64,000 bases of DNA from Ralstonia pickettii (GTDB lineage: Bacteria; Pseudomonadota; Gammaproteobacteria; Burkholderiales; Burkholderiaceae): NCBI RefSeq assembly GCF_000607165.1, contig NZ_JFZG01000006.1, positions 372,001 to 436,000 on the forward strand, in the 5' to 3' direction. This document shows, piece by piece, positions 9,727-18,035 of the stretch (positions within the stretch are counted from its first letter, which is position 1; each line of letters starts with the position of its first letter). Below the pieces are notes generated by a model that was not told where the DNA came from, ran no database searches, and was given only the letters and a program-made list of their open reading frames with translations. The translations under genes and the position numbers were made by a program.

Positions 9727-11607
9727 ATGACGCAGCCTCAAGACGGCAGCGGCGCTATTGCGCACGCTGAAACCAGCAACACCAATACCGAAAACCTCAT
9801 CGCCGAAGCCGCGACCCGTGCTAGCGCCTTTGCTGCACTGGGCTTGGACGACCGCATCGTCCGTGCGCTGGGCGAAGTGAACTACATCACCCCGACGCCG
9901 GTTCAAGCGCAAGCCATTCCGGCCTGCCTGTTGGGCCGCGACCTGCTGGTCACGAGCCAAACCGGTTCGGGCAAGACCGCCGCATTCATTCTGCCGGCCA
10001 TCCAGCGCATCAGCGAGCAGCCTGAGCCGCAGCGTCCGCGCATGGACGGCCCGCCGCAACGCATGAAGGGTCGCCGCCCCCGCCCGGCACCTGCCAAGCC
10101 GTCGCTGCTGGTGCTCACGCCCACGCGTGAACTGGCCCTGCAAGTGACTACCGCCACCGCACAATACGGCCGCCATCTGCGCCGCATCGTCTGCGCGAGC
10201 ATCCTGGGCGGCATGCCCTACCCGAAGCAGTTGGACATGCTGGCACGCATGCCGGACATCATCATCGCCACGCCTGGCCGCCTGCTCGACCACATCGACT
10301 CGGGCCGCATCGACCTGTCGGCACTCAACATGCTCGTCTTTGACGAAGCCGACCGCATGCTGGACATGGGCTTCTCGGATGACATCGAAGCCATCGTCGG
10401 CGCCACGCCCGCCACGCGCCAGATGCTGATGTTCTCGGCCACCATGGACCGCCGCATCGAACAACTGGCCGAGCGCATGATGCGCGAGCCGCAGCGTATC
10501 GAAATCGCCACCGCGAAGATCGACCAAAGCAACATCGAAGAGCGCCTGCACTTCACCGACGACATGTCGCACAAGCAGCAGCTGCTGGATCACCTGCTGC
10601 GCGACGCGTCGCTCAAGCAAGCCATCGTCTTCACGGCGACCAAGCGTGATGCCGACTCGCTGGCCGAGCGCCTGACCGAGCACGGTTTCTCCGCCGGCGC
10701 CTTGCATGGCGACATGCACCAGGGCGCGCGTAACCGTACGCTGACGGCTCTGCGCCGCGGTCAGTTGCGCGTGCTGGTGGCCACCGACGTGGCCGCCCGC
10801 GGCATTGACGTGCCGGACATCACGCACGTGGTCAACTTCGACCTGCCCAAGCAAGCTGAAGACTACGTGCATCGCATCGGCCGTACGGGCCGTGCCGGCC
10901 GCAGCGGGATCGCCATCAACCTGGTGAACCACAACGACACGTTCCAATGGCGCCGTATCGAGCGCTTCGTTGATCGCCGCATCGACGCATCGGTTGTCGA
11001 GGGCCTGGAGCCGAAGCGCTCGGCCAAGCCCCGCACTGGTGGCCCGCGTGCCGGCGGCGACCGTGGCGGCTACCGTGGAAACGGTGGCAATGGCGGCGGT
11101 TATCGCGGCCAGCGTGAAGGCTTCGGCGCGCGCCAAGGCGGCAACGGGGGCAATGGCGGTAACAGCGAAGGCCGCCTCCAACGCAGCTTCGGCGGCGACC
11201 GCGACGGCTTTGCTCCGCGCCGAGATGATCGCAACGGCAACAGCAACAGCAACAGCAACAGCGGCGGCTACCAAGGCGCCCAACGCGAATGGAACCGCGA
11301 CGACCGCGCCCCGCGTCAGTCGTATGGCCAAGGCCAGCAAAACCGTGGCGACTGGCAACAACGTCCCGCACCCGCACGCACGCAAGGCTCGCAAGACGGC
11401 AACCGTAGCTACGGCAACAGCGCGGGCACCAGCAACGGCGGCGGTTATGGCAATCGCGATGGCAACCGTGAAGGCGCCCCGCGTCGCTTCGGCGACAACA
11501 ACGGCGCCAGCCGCTTCGGCGACGGTGGCAACGGCGCGCAGCGTCGCAGCTATGGCAACCGCGACAGCTACGGCAGCAAGGGCCGTCCGCGCGATTTCGA
11601 TCGTTGA
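9727..11607 (+). CDS. rhlE: ATP-dependent RNA helicase, DEAD-box, RhlE type
   Basis: RNA helicase that unwinds structured RNA in ribosome assembly and mRNA turnover. The 626 residues comprise a low-complexity N-terminus (1-35), the helicase core (about 36-420) and a long disordered tail (about 430-626). Core motifs: Q motif with ITPTPVQ, Walker A SQTGSGKT (77-84), PTRELALQ, TPGRLLDH, DEAD (206-209), SAT, ARGIDVPDI and HRIGRTGRAGR (from 382). The tail is rich in Gly, Arg, Asn and Gln with RGG-like spacing, typical of RNA binding, and includes a run of Asn-Ser pairs encoded by a perfect AACAGC repeat. No ribosome site precedes the ATG. The RhlE assignment within the DEAD-box group is likely but not certain. 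Confidence 0.88.
   Translation: MTQPQDGSGAIAHAETSNTNTENLIAEAATRASAFAALGLDDRIVRALGEVNYITPTPVQAQAIPACLLGRDLLVTSQTGSGKTAAFILPAIQRISEQPEPQRPRMDGPPQRMKGRRPRPAPAKPSLLVLTPTRELALQVTTATAQYGRHLRRIVCASILGGMPYPKQLDMLARMPDIIIATPGRLLDHIDSGRIDLSALNMLVFDEADRMLDMGFSDDIEAIVGATPATRQMLMFSATMDRRIEQLAERMMREPQRIEIATAKIDQSNIEERLHFTDDMSHKQQLLDHLLRDASLKQAIVFTATKRDADSLAERLTEHGFSAGALHGDMHQGARNRTLTALRRGQLRVLVATDVAARGIDVPDITHVVNFDLPKQAEDYVHRIGRTGRAGRSGIAINLVNHNDTFQWRRIERFVDRRIDASVVEGLEPKRSAKPRTGGPRAGGDRGGYRGNGGNGGGYRGQREGFGARQGGNGGNGGNSEGRLQRSFGGDRDGFAPRRDDRNGNSNSNSNSGGYQGAQREWNRDDRAPRQSYGQGQQNRGDWQQRPAPARTQGSQDGNRSYGNSAGTSNGGGYGNRDGNREGAPRRFGDNNGASRFGDGGNGAQRRSYGNRDSYGSKGRPRDFDR
11239..11262 (+). repeat. Hexanucleotide repeat AACAGC x4 within the rhlE tail
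   Basis: Four perfect tandem copies of AACAGC, preceded by one variant copy AACGGC. In frame it encodes alternating Asn-Ser, so copy-number change would alter tail length without shifting the frame. Confidence 0.85.
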
Positions 11608-11654
11608 TCGATAAAGGGCCATCTCCTCTGGATGGCCTTAGCGGGCAACCAACA

Positions 11655-11686
11655 AAAAACCCCACGTCTAACAGCGTGGGGTTTTT
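11655..11686 (+). terminator. Terminator after rhlE, bidirectional
   Basis: ACCCCACG / CGTGGGGT stem flanked by A5 on the left and T5 on the right, so it can act on both strands. A weaker hairpin (GGCCATC / GATGGCC) lies just after the stop codon at about 11618-11637. Confidence 0.88.
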
Positions 11687-11795
11687 GCTTCTTGGGCAAC
11701 GCCGGTTAATCGCAGTTGGACTTACAAGAAGACACCTGCGAGGCTTTTTCTGATGCTCATCGCGCGACTTGTTGTGTGAGCGCCGCAGGCAACAA

Positions 11796-11816
11796 AAACC
11801 CTCGCCGAAGCGAGGG
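11796..11816 (-). terminator. Terminator after the EgtB/SenA-like gene
   Basis: On the minus strand AACCCTCGC, a 4-nt loop and GCGAGGGTT are followed by TTTTG. It lies about 10 nt after the stop codon of the gene ending at 11826. Confidence 0.82.
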
Positions 11817-11825
11817 TTGCGCTCG

Positions 11826-13124
11826 TCAAAGCGCGCAGGTCCGGAAGCCGACAAAAACGTCATCGCGTTCCGGCAGCAGGAAGCCCCGGAAACGCGGGTG
11901 ACGCGTGCGCTGCGGCGTATGTACGGCAGCGCCTCGTACGGCCTGCATCGTCATGAAATGCGGTGCCGACAGGCTCGCCACCCGGCCGCGCGGCATGCCC
12001 GGTACGAAATCCGGATACGGCTCGAACGGCGACGACGTCCACTCCCATACCTGCCCCCAATGAAAGCCGGCCCTACCCTGCACCGCGGCCATCTCCCATT
12101 CGTCTTCAGTCGGTAAGCGACGGCCGGCCCAGCGGCACCACGCCTGGGCTTCGTACAGGCTCACATGGCGCACCGCTTCATCGCGGTTGATCGTACGCGC
12201 CTGACCGTAGCGCAGTGCCTGCCAGGTACGCGTGGCGGGATCGCGCTGCCAACCGAGCGGCGCCGAACGCTCCTGCATCATCAGCCACTCCATGCCGGCC
12301 GGCGACCACCACTGCGGATGATCGTAACCACGGTCTTCGATGAACTCCAGGTATTGGCCATTCGTAACCGGCTGCGCATCGATCTCGAACGCGGGCACAT
12401 ACGTGCGGTACGGCGGACACTCATTGTCGAAGAAGAAACCGTCGGCGTCTGGCCAGCCCATCTGGAAACGGCCGCCGGGCAACGACAATGTCTGCGCAGC
12501 CGGCACGGCCACGGCGGCCAGCGGAGGCTGTCCAGCGGGTTGCAGGCCTAGGACCTGCAGCAGCCCGTGCAGATGTTCGGCGCGCAGGTCTTCGTGGAAC
12601 ACCGCCCAGCGGAACGGTTCCAGCGCCGCGTCGTCGTCGGTGCCCAGCGTGGCGAGCTTGCGTAGCACGCGGTCGAGCACGCCATGCGCGTACTGCTTGA
12701 TCGCGGCGATGCCGGGCAGCGTCAGGTCCCAGCATGCCTCTGGAGGCATGCGATCCATGTCGAAGAACGTGTCGGCGCCATCAAGCGCGGCGGGCAACGT
12801 GGCCTGCCAGAGCGCCAGATCCCACTCGGTGCCAGCGCCGTCCTCGATGGTATCGCTGCCGTTGCGACGCGGCTCGCGCAGGCACCAGAACTCTGCAAAC
12901 CAGGCCAGTTGGCCCAGCGTCCAGAGCGGTGGGGCATGATGCTCCACGCGTTCAATCTGCCAGCCGCGCTGCGTATCGCCAAACGCCGACAACAACGCCA
13001 GCGTGCGATTGCGGGCGTCGACCAGGCTGTGCGCGATGCCCTGGCGCGGCAAGCGGCGGCCGTCGGTCCAGTCGGGAAGCGATCCGATGAAGGTCGGATC
13101 GGGGAGCATGAAGAATTCAGCCAT
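11826..13124 (-). CDS. EgtB/SenA-like SUMF1-family protein with altered metal site
   Basis: EgtB and SenA are non-haem iron enzymes that join sulfur or selenium to trimethylhistidine on the way to ergothioneine or selenoneine. This 432-residue protein has their architecture: an N-terminal DinB-like helical domain (about 25-195) and a C-terminal formylglycine-generating-enzyme-like domain (about 210-432), with WEWTSSPFEPYPDF and the terminal FVGFRTCAL block. Family members carry three iron-binding histidines, one in an LGHxAWF-type motif and two in HX3HXE. Here the first reads LGQLAWF (Q72) and the second HEDLRAE (H177 kept, R181 in place of His). Two of three ligands are therefore missing; H62-H63 and H184/H186 lie nearby. 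It sits 68 nt after an intact egtD-like gene. Function is uncertain. Confidence 0.8.
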   Translation of the reverse strand: MAEFFMLPDPTFIGSLPDWTDGRRLPRQGIAHSLVDARNRTLALLSAFGDTQRGWQIERVEHHAPPLWTLGQLAWFAEFWCLREPRRNGSDTIEDGAGTEWDLALWQATLPAALDGADTFFDMDRMPPEACWDLTLPGIAAIKQYAHGVLDRVLRKLATLGTDDDAALEPFRWAVFHEDLRAEHLHGLLQVLGLQPAGQPPLAAVAVPAAQTLSLPGGRFQMGWPDADGFFFDNECPPYRTYVPAFEIDAQPVTNGQYLEFIEDRGYDHPQWWSPAGMEWLMMQERSAPLGWQRDPATRTWQALRYGQARTINRDEAVRHVSLYEAQAWCRWAGRRLPTEDEWEMAAVQGRAGFHWGQVWEWTSSPFEPYPDFVPGMPRGRVASLSAPHFMTMQAVRGAAVHTPQRTRHPRFRGFLLPERDDVFVGFRTCAL

Positions 13125-13192
13125 CGCGGCAAACCTCGGGCGGGGATCGATCCATTATCGCACCGGCCTGCTTGGCGTTCCGCCGCCCCCGT

Positions 13193-14239
13193 CTAACGGC
13201 CTACGCTCGCGTGACAGACGGCAAAGTCGCTGCCGGCGTCGGTCCAGGCATGCAGATCTTCGAAACCGGCATCGGCAAACATCGCTTGCAGACTCGGCAG
13301 GTCGTATTTGACGGAGTTCTCGGTGTGCACGCGTTCGCCGGCGGCGAAGGTACGCGCCTGCTTGCCCCATTGCACCGTTACATCGCGGAGTGCTTCCAGG
13401 TGCATCTCAACGCGATGCGCCTCCGCGCGGTACAGCGCGACATGGCGCCAATCCCGCACGTCGAAATTTGCGCCCAGGAGGCGATTCAGGTTGCACAGCA
13501 CGTTCAGGTTGAACGCCGCGGTCACACCAAGCGGATCGTCGTAAGCGGCTTCGAGCCGTTGGGCGTCTTTGATAAGGTCGATGCCGATCAGCACGCTGTC
13601 GCCAGGCGCGGAAGCCTCGTGCAGGCGTGAGAGAAATGCCCTCGCCTCTTCCGGCGTGAAATTGCCAAGGCTCGAACCGGGGTAGAACCACACGCGGCGC
13701 CCATCGCCAACGGCATCGGGCAACACCAGCGGCGCACACAGGTCGGCGCCAATGCCGACCATCGGCAATTGCGGATGCTGACGCGCAAGCCCCCGCAGCG
13801 TATCGCGCAGAAAATCCGCCGAGATGTCGATCGCCACATAACGCGACGGCGCGAGCGTGCGGAACAGCCGTGCAGCCTTTTCGCAATTGCCGGCGCCCAG
13901 GTCGATCAACGTGGCGCCGCGGCCCACGCGCATCGCGATCTCGGCCGCGTGCAGGCTGAAGATAGCGGCTTCGGTGCGGGTCGGGTAATACTCAGGCAAG
14001 TCGGTAATCGCTTCGAATAGACGCGAGCCGAGGGCATCGTAGAAGAACTTCGGGCTGATACTGGCCGGGCGTGAGAGCAGGCCGGCTTCCGCCTCGGAAC
14101 GCAACGCGGCATCGTCTTCCGTAAAGAGCTGGTAGAAAGTCAGGCCCGCGCCAACGGCGTCAACCGTAGGCTGCGGCTGAATCAGACGGGCCAGCGCGCG
14201 GCGGGCATAGGCATCGGCGGACGGCTTGGTGGCCTGCAT
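13193..14239 (-). CDS. egtD: L-histidine N-alpha-methyltransferase, EgtD-like
   Basis: EgtD-type enzymes trimethylate the alpha-amino group of histidine (giving hercynine) using S-adenosylmethionine. The start at ATG 14237-14239 has a GGGAGA ribosome site and gives 348 residues; the longer reading frame upstream is not supported. Visible family motifs are SPKFFYDALGSRLFEAITDL with PEYYPTRTE, the SAM-site LIDLGAGNCEKA, YPGSSLGNFTPEEA (the Asn that contacts the substrate), EAAYDD, and ERVHTENSVKYD carrying the Glu-x-Ser carboxylate site near the C-terminus. All look intact. It is transcribed with the EgtB/SenA-like gene 68 nt downstream. The product could feed ergothioneine or selenoneine synthesis; no senB or senC homologue lies nearby. 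Confidence 0.85.
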   Translation of the reverse strand: MQATKPSADAYARRALARLIQPQPTVDAVGAGLTFYQLFTEDDAALRSEAEAGLLSRPASISPKFFYDALGSRLFEAITDLPEYYPTRTEAAIFSLHAAEIAMRVGRGATLIDLGAGNCEKAARLFRTLAPSRYVAIDISADFLRDTLRGLARQHPQLPMVGIGADLCAPLVLPDAVGDGRRVWFYPGSSLGNFTPEEARAFLSRLHEASAPGDSVLIGIDLIKDAQRLEAAYDDPLGVTAAFNLNVLCNLNRLLGANFDVRDWRHVALYRAEAHRVEMHLEALRDVTVQWGKQARTFAAGERVHTENSVKYDLPSLQAMFADAGFEDLHAWTDAGSDFAVCHASVGR

Positions 14240-14526
14240 GGTGTCTCCCGTTGTGGGTGGAACGGCACGGTGCTGCATGGTCATGAGGGCCATTGACAGC
14301 GAGAAATGTGCCATCGCGCCTATGCCATCACCGCACGCTGATGGCGCACGGATGAAATTGCAGCGTAGACGCCGCTTTGTGACAGCGCCACCGTTCTTTC
14401 GCCGGAGGCCGCCACAACACGGCATCGCGCCAATCGTAAAAATCACCCGCGCCGCTGAAAAAATCACGCACACCGTGCTGGTAGGCCGATGTTGCGTTTT
14501 TGCAGCGCACAATCCGCCCGCCGCGA
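14240..14526. other. Intergenic region between egtD-like gene and the terC leader
   Basis: A divergent spacer with no credible gene. It must contain the minus-strand promoter of the egtD-like gene and the -35 region for terC. No clear operator was recognised. Confidence 0.4.
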
Positions 14527-14532
14527 TATAAT
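14527..14532 (+). promoter_or_regulatory. -10 element of the terC leader
   Basis: A consensus TATAAT ends 12 nt before the AAAGGGGAG core of the riboswitch, so transcription would begin just at its 5' edge. The best -35-like hexamer (TTGCAG, 14500-14505) is 21 nt away, longer than usual. Confidence 0.6.
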
Positions 14533-14542
14533 GCGGGCTTCC

Positions 14543-14668
14543 TCAAAGGGGAGTAGCTCGGGGGTTCTTCAGCCCCAGGCACGATCGTCATGACGAAGCA
14601 CACGCTTCCGGTCGTGCCGGCACCAGCAGGGTTCCCAACCTGTTCGTGTCGAGCAAGACCTTTGCAAC
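14543..14668 (+). promoter_or_regulatory. yybP-ykoY manganese riboswitch
   Basis: The 5' loop core AAAGGGGAGTAGC (14545-14557) and the 3' part GAGCAAGACCTTTGC (14651-14665) match the yybP-ykoY class, which senses Mn2+. CAAAGG (14544-14549) pairs with CCTTTG (14659-14664) to close the aptamer. The same 3' strand (CTTTGCA, 14660-14666) can instead pair with TGCAAAG (14683-14689) downstream, a candidate switch. A short TCGG/CCGA hairpin followed by TTTTT lies at 14716-14732. The class is known to control TerC-type exporters, which is what follows. Confidence 0.88.
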
Positions 14669-14756
14669 CGGATTTCATGGTCTGCAAAGCGTCTCGCCCC
14701 AGCACTCCATGCAGTTCGGTCAACCGATTTTTATTGTTGTTTGACTTGGAGCCACC

Positions 14757-15449
14757 ATGGAATGGTTGTCTGACATCTTCACCATGCAGTTTGCTGCCGC
14801 GCTGGCATCGATCATCGTGATCGACCTTGTGCTTGCGGGCGATAACGCCATCCTCATCGCGCTGGCAGCGCGCAACCTGCCGCCCGAGTTGCAGAAGAAG
14901 GCCATCATGTGGGGCGCCGCGGGCGCCATAGTCGTGCGCGCGCTCATGACGCTGGCGGTGGTATGGCTGCTGAAGATTCCGGGCCTGATGCTGGTGGGCG
15001 GTCTGGCGCTGGTGTGGATCGCGTGGAAGCTTCTGGCCGACGACGGCCAAGGCGGCGATGAACACGGCGCGGGCAGCACCACGCTGATCGGCGCCATGAA
15101 GACCATCATCATCGCCGATGCAGTGATGGGCATCGACAACGTGCTCGCCATTGCCGGTGCATCGCATGGCAGCTTCCTGCTGGTGGTGCTGGGTCTGTTG
15201 ATCAGCGTGCCGGTCGTCGTGTGGGGTAGCGGCGTGGTACTGCGCCTGATCGAACGCTTCCCGGTCATCATCTACGGCGGCGCCGCTGTGCTGGCTTATA
15301 CGGCCGCGCACATGATCGTGGCCGAACCGGTTCTCAAGGCGTTCTTTGCCCCACAGCCGCCGCTCAAGTGGGCAGTGTATGTGGTGGTGTTCCTGGTGGT
15401 GCTGGGCGGAGGTTGGCTGGTCCAACGTCGCCGCCAACAACCCGCCTAA
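14757..15449 (+). CDS. TerC-family membrane protein, probable Mn2+ exporter
   Basis: Integral membrane protein of 230 residues with about seven hydrophobic helices. The TerC family acidic motifs are present: IDLVLAGDNAILIALAARNL near the N-terminus and ADAVMGIDNVLAIAGA in the middle. Family members under yybP-ykoY riboswitches export manganese, and the riboswitch just upstream supports that role. A GGAG ribosome site precedes the ATG at 14757. The C-terminus is basic (QRRRQQ). The gene ends one base before the convergent dehydratase-like gene, so transcripts from the two probably overlap. Confidence 0.88.
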   Translation: MEWLSDIFTMQFAAALASIIVIDLVLAGDNAILIALAARNLPPELQKKAIMWGAAGAIVVRALMTLAVVWLLKIPGLMLVGGLALVWIAWKLLADDGQGGDEHGAGSTTLIGAMKTIIIADAVMGIDNVLAIAGASHGSFLLVVLGLLISVPVVVWGSGVVLRLIERFPVIIYGGAAVLAYTAAHMIVAEPVLKAFFAPQPPLKWAVYVVVFLVVLGGGWLVQRRRQQPA

Positions 15450-15450
15450 A

Positions 15451-16452
15451 CTAAGCCAGGATGGGCTGACCGGCGAGCACACGCGCCAGCTTGGCGCGAT
15501 CAATGTTGCCGCCGGTCAGCGGCAGGCCGATGCGCTGGCCAACAATCCGCTCCCGCTGCTGCCATGCACCCGCAAGGGCTGCGGCCGCGGCGCCCTCCGC
15601 CACGTTGTGCGTGGTGGAAAAGTACAGGCGAATGGCCTCCGCCACTTCGTCATCCGTCACCGCAATGATCTCTTCGACGCCGGCTCGGATCACCTCAAGC
15701 GCGTTCGCGTCCGGCGTGCGGCACGCCAGCCCGTCGGCCAGCAGCGTCGACACCGGCGCCGACACCACGGTACCGCTTGCAAACGACTGCTCGTAGCACC
15801 GGGCATGTGCTGACACAACGCCGACAATGCGTGTCGACAGCCCCAACGCATCACGGGCCCGCACCGCCGCGCAAATCCCCGAACCCATGCCGATCGGCAC
15901 GTAGACCACATCCAGCGGCGTGGCCTCAAGAAACTCCAGCCAGTAGCTCGCCACCCCGACGACCAGATCGTCGTGATACGAGGGCACAAAGTGCAAGCCA
16001 CGGTCACCGGCTAATTGATCGGCGAACTCGCGGCTCGCCTGGAAGTCATCGCCCGCTTCAATGAGCTCTGCGCCAAGTGCGCGCATGGCGGCGTTCTTCT
16101 CCACGCTATTGCCGTGCGGCACGACGATGGTGACGGCCAGGCCATTGCGGCGCGCCGCCAATGCAATCGACTGACCATGATTGCCGCGCGTCGCCGCAAT
16201 CACACCAAGCACGTCCGGCTCACGTTGGCGCAAGGCATACAGATAAGTCAGCCCGCCTCGCACCTTGAACGCGCCCACTTCGGTGTGGTTTTCATGCTTA
16301 ACCCACACCACCGCCCCCACGGCTTGCGCCAGAAGCGGCCAACAATACTGCGGGGTCGGGGGAATCACCGCATGGACCAATTCGGCGGCTGCGCGCAAAT
16401 GGCGCAATTCGGCGGCACGGGTGGCCGAAGCGGAGGTAGCTATGGACGACAC
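15451..16452 (-). CDS. Threonine dehydratase-like PLP enzyme
   Basis: Fold-type II PLP enzyme of 333 residues, in the serine/threonine dehydratase group that deaminates hydroxy amino acids to 2-oxo acids. The PLP lysine is in VGAFKVRGGLTY, the substrate loop is AATRGNHGQSIALAA, and a glycine-rich phosphate site is GMGSGICAAV. There is no C-terminal ACT domain, so it resembles the catabolic or short form rather than allosteric IlvA. The start appears to be GTG at 16450-16452. It is convergent with terC (1-base gap) and divergent from thyA. Whether threonine, serine or another amino acid is the true substrate cannot be told. Confidence 0.78.
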   Translation of the reverse strand: MSSIATSASATRAAELRHLRAAAELVHAVIPPTPQYCWPLLAQAVGAVVWVKHENHTEVGAFKVRGGLTYLYALRQREPDVLGVIAATRGNHGQSIALAARRNGLAVTIVVPHGNSVEKNAAMRALGAELIEAGDDFQASREFADQLAGDRGLHFVPSYHDDLVVGVASYWLEFLEATPLDVVYVPIGMGSGICAAVRARDALGLSTRIVGVVSAHARCYEQSFASGTVVSAPVSTLLADGLACRTPDANALEVIRAGVEEIIAVTDDEVAEAIRLYFSTTHNVAEGAAAAALAGAWQQRERIVGQRIGLPLTGGNIDRAKLARVLAGQPILA

Positions 16453-16668
16453 GCTGTTTCTCCAGCAGACAGTTGAAAGCGATGTCGCGATCTTGCCAGC
16501 CTTGCCTACCAGGCAACATCGACAATTCTGCGCTTTATCGACCCGACCGTGCCGCCCGTCCGACCGGGCCAGTTTCCAGACACTGCCGGTACAGTCGACG
16601 CCGCGCCGCTCACGTTACAATGTGGCTCACCCGATATCCGACGCCCTCGCCTCTTCGCCCGCGCTCGC

Positions 16669-17463
16669 ATGAAGCCTTATCTTGACCTGATGCGCCATGT
16701 CTACGAACATGGCACCGACAAAGCCGACCGCACCGGCACCGGCACGCGATCCGTGTTCGGCCACCAGATGCGCTTCAACCTGCAGGATGGCTTTCCGCTG
16801 GTGACCACCAAGAAGGTCCACATCAAGTCCATCGTCTATGAACTGCTGTGGTTCCTCCAGGGCTCGACCAACGTGCGGTGGCTGCAAGACAACGGCGTGA
16901 CGATCTGGGACGAATGGGCTGACGCCGACGGCGAGCTGGGCCCCGTGTACGGCTCCCAGTGGCGCTCGTGGCCGACGCCCAACGGCGAACACATCGACCA
17001 GATCGCCGAGCTGATCGCGCAGATCAAGCGCAACCCCGATTCGCGCCGGCTGATTGTCTCCGCCTGGAACGTGGCCGACATCCCGCGCATGAAGCTGCCG
17101 CCCTGCCACGCGTTCTTCCAGTTCTATGTGGCTGACGGCAAGCTGTCGTGCCAGCTCTACCAGCGCAGCGCCGATATCTTCCTTGGCGTGCCGTTCAACA
17201 TTGCCAGCTACGCGCTGCTCGTGCATATGGTTGCGCAGCAGACTGACCTCGATGTGGGCGATTTCGTCTGGACCGGTGGCGATTGCCACCTCTATAACAA
17301 CCACTTCGAACAAGTCGAAACGCAGCTCGCGCGTGAACCGCTGCCGTTGCCGAAACTGCATATCAAGCGCAAGCCTGAAAGCATCTTCGACTACCAATAC
17401 GAAGACTTTGAGATCGTCGGCTATCAGAGCCACGCTGCGATCAAAGCACCGGTGGCCGTGTAA
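16669..17463 (+). CDS. thyA: Thymidylate synthase
   Basis: Makes dTMP from dUMP with methylene-tetrahydrofolate, which becomes dihydrofolate. The ATG at 16669 gives 264 residues, the same length as E. coli ThyA. The catalytic cysteine is C146 in [13 protein letters not shown], and the dUMP-binding [18 protein letters not shown] block follows. A longer upstream reading frame is not needed. TACAAT at 16616-16621 is a possible -10. The gene lies 4 nt before folA, a natural pairing because FolA regenerates the folate that ThyA oxidises. Confidence 0.96.
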   Translation: MKPYLDLMRHVYEHGTDKADRTGTGTRSVFGHQMRFNLQDGFPLVTTKKVHIKSIVYELLWFLQGSTNVRWLQDNGVTIWDEWADADGELGPVYGSQWRSWPTPNGEHIDQIAELIAQIKRNPDSRRLIVSAWNVADIPRMKLPPCHAFFQFYVADGKLSCQLYQRSADIFLGVPFNIASYALLVHMVAQQTDLDVGDFVWTGGDCHLYNNHFEQVETQLAREPLPLPKLHIKRKPESIFDYQYEDFEIVGYQSHAAIKAPVAV

Positions 17464-17467
17464 CCGT

Positions 17468-17971
17468 ATGACCATCCTGACGCTCATCGTCGCCCGCGCC
17501 CGTAACGGCGTGATTGGCCGCAACAACACCCTGCCCTGGCGGCTTCCCGAAGATCTCGCGCACTTCAAGCGCACCACAATGGGCGCGCCCATCGTGATGG
17601 GCCGCAAGACGTACGATTCGATCGGCCGCCCGCTGCCGGGCCGACGCAACATTGTCGTCACGCGCAATGCCAAGCTCGAACTGTCGGGCTGCGAGATCGC
17701 ATTTTCGATGGAAGATGCGCAGCGCCTGTGCGTCGGCGCCGAGCAGATCTTCCTGATCGGTGGCGCGCAACTGTATGCGGATGCCCTCCCGAGCGCAGAC
17801 CGCCTGATCGTCACGGAAATCGACGCCGATTTCGAAGGCGATGCATACTTTCCCGCGCCCGACCCCAAGCTCTGGCACGAAGTCGCACGCGAGACGCACC
17901 ACGCGGCGGCACCCAATGATTTCGACTACGCGTTCGTTACCTACGAACGCCCGCCATCGAACGAGCAGTAA
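17468..17971 (+). CDS. folA: Dihydrofolate reductase
   Basis: Reduces dihydrofolate to tetrahydrofolate with NADPH. The ATG at 17468 gives 167 residues. Motifs: [20 protein letters not shown] with the proton-donor acid D29, [33 protein letters not shown], and [13 protein letters not shown]. It follows thyA with a 4-nt gap and ends in a shared terminator at 17987-18018. Confidence 0.95.
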   Translation: MTILTLIVARARNGVIGRNNTLPWRLPEDLAHFKRTTMGAPIVMGRKTYDSIGRPLPGRRNIVVTRNAKLELSGCEIAFSMEDAQRLCVGAEQIFLIGGAQLYADALPSADRLIVTEIDADFEGDAYFPAPDPKLWHEVARETHHAAAPNDFDYAFVTYERPPSNEQ

Positions 17972-17986
17972 CTGGCGACAGGCAAT

Positions 17987-18018
17987 AAAAAACGCGCTCA
18001 GTTCCGAGCGCGTTTTTC
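17987..18018 (+). terminator. Bidirectional terminator between folA and pmbA
   Basis: ACGCGCTC / GAGCGCGT stem with a 6-nt loop, A6 on the left and T5 on the right. It serves the convergent folA and pmbA transcripts. Confidence 0.9.
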
Positions 18019-18035
18019 ATTTCGGCGGTGGCGAT

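Noticed and set aside
11239-11262. CRISPR or minisatellite array
   Set aside because: Only four adjacent hexamers with no spacers, in frame inside a coding region.
9718-11622. A long minus-strand open frame (about 634 codons) opposite the rhlE-type gene
   Set aside because: Its translation is an Ala/Val/Arg monotone produced by the Gly/Asn/Arg-rich codons on the other strand; no domain or start signal.
14328-15503. A 391-codon minus-strand frame across the riboswitch and terC
   Set aside because: His/Gln/Arg-rich antisense composition and it runs through the riboswitch; terC on the plus strand is clear.
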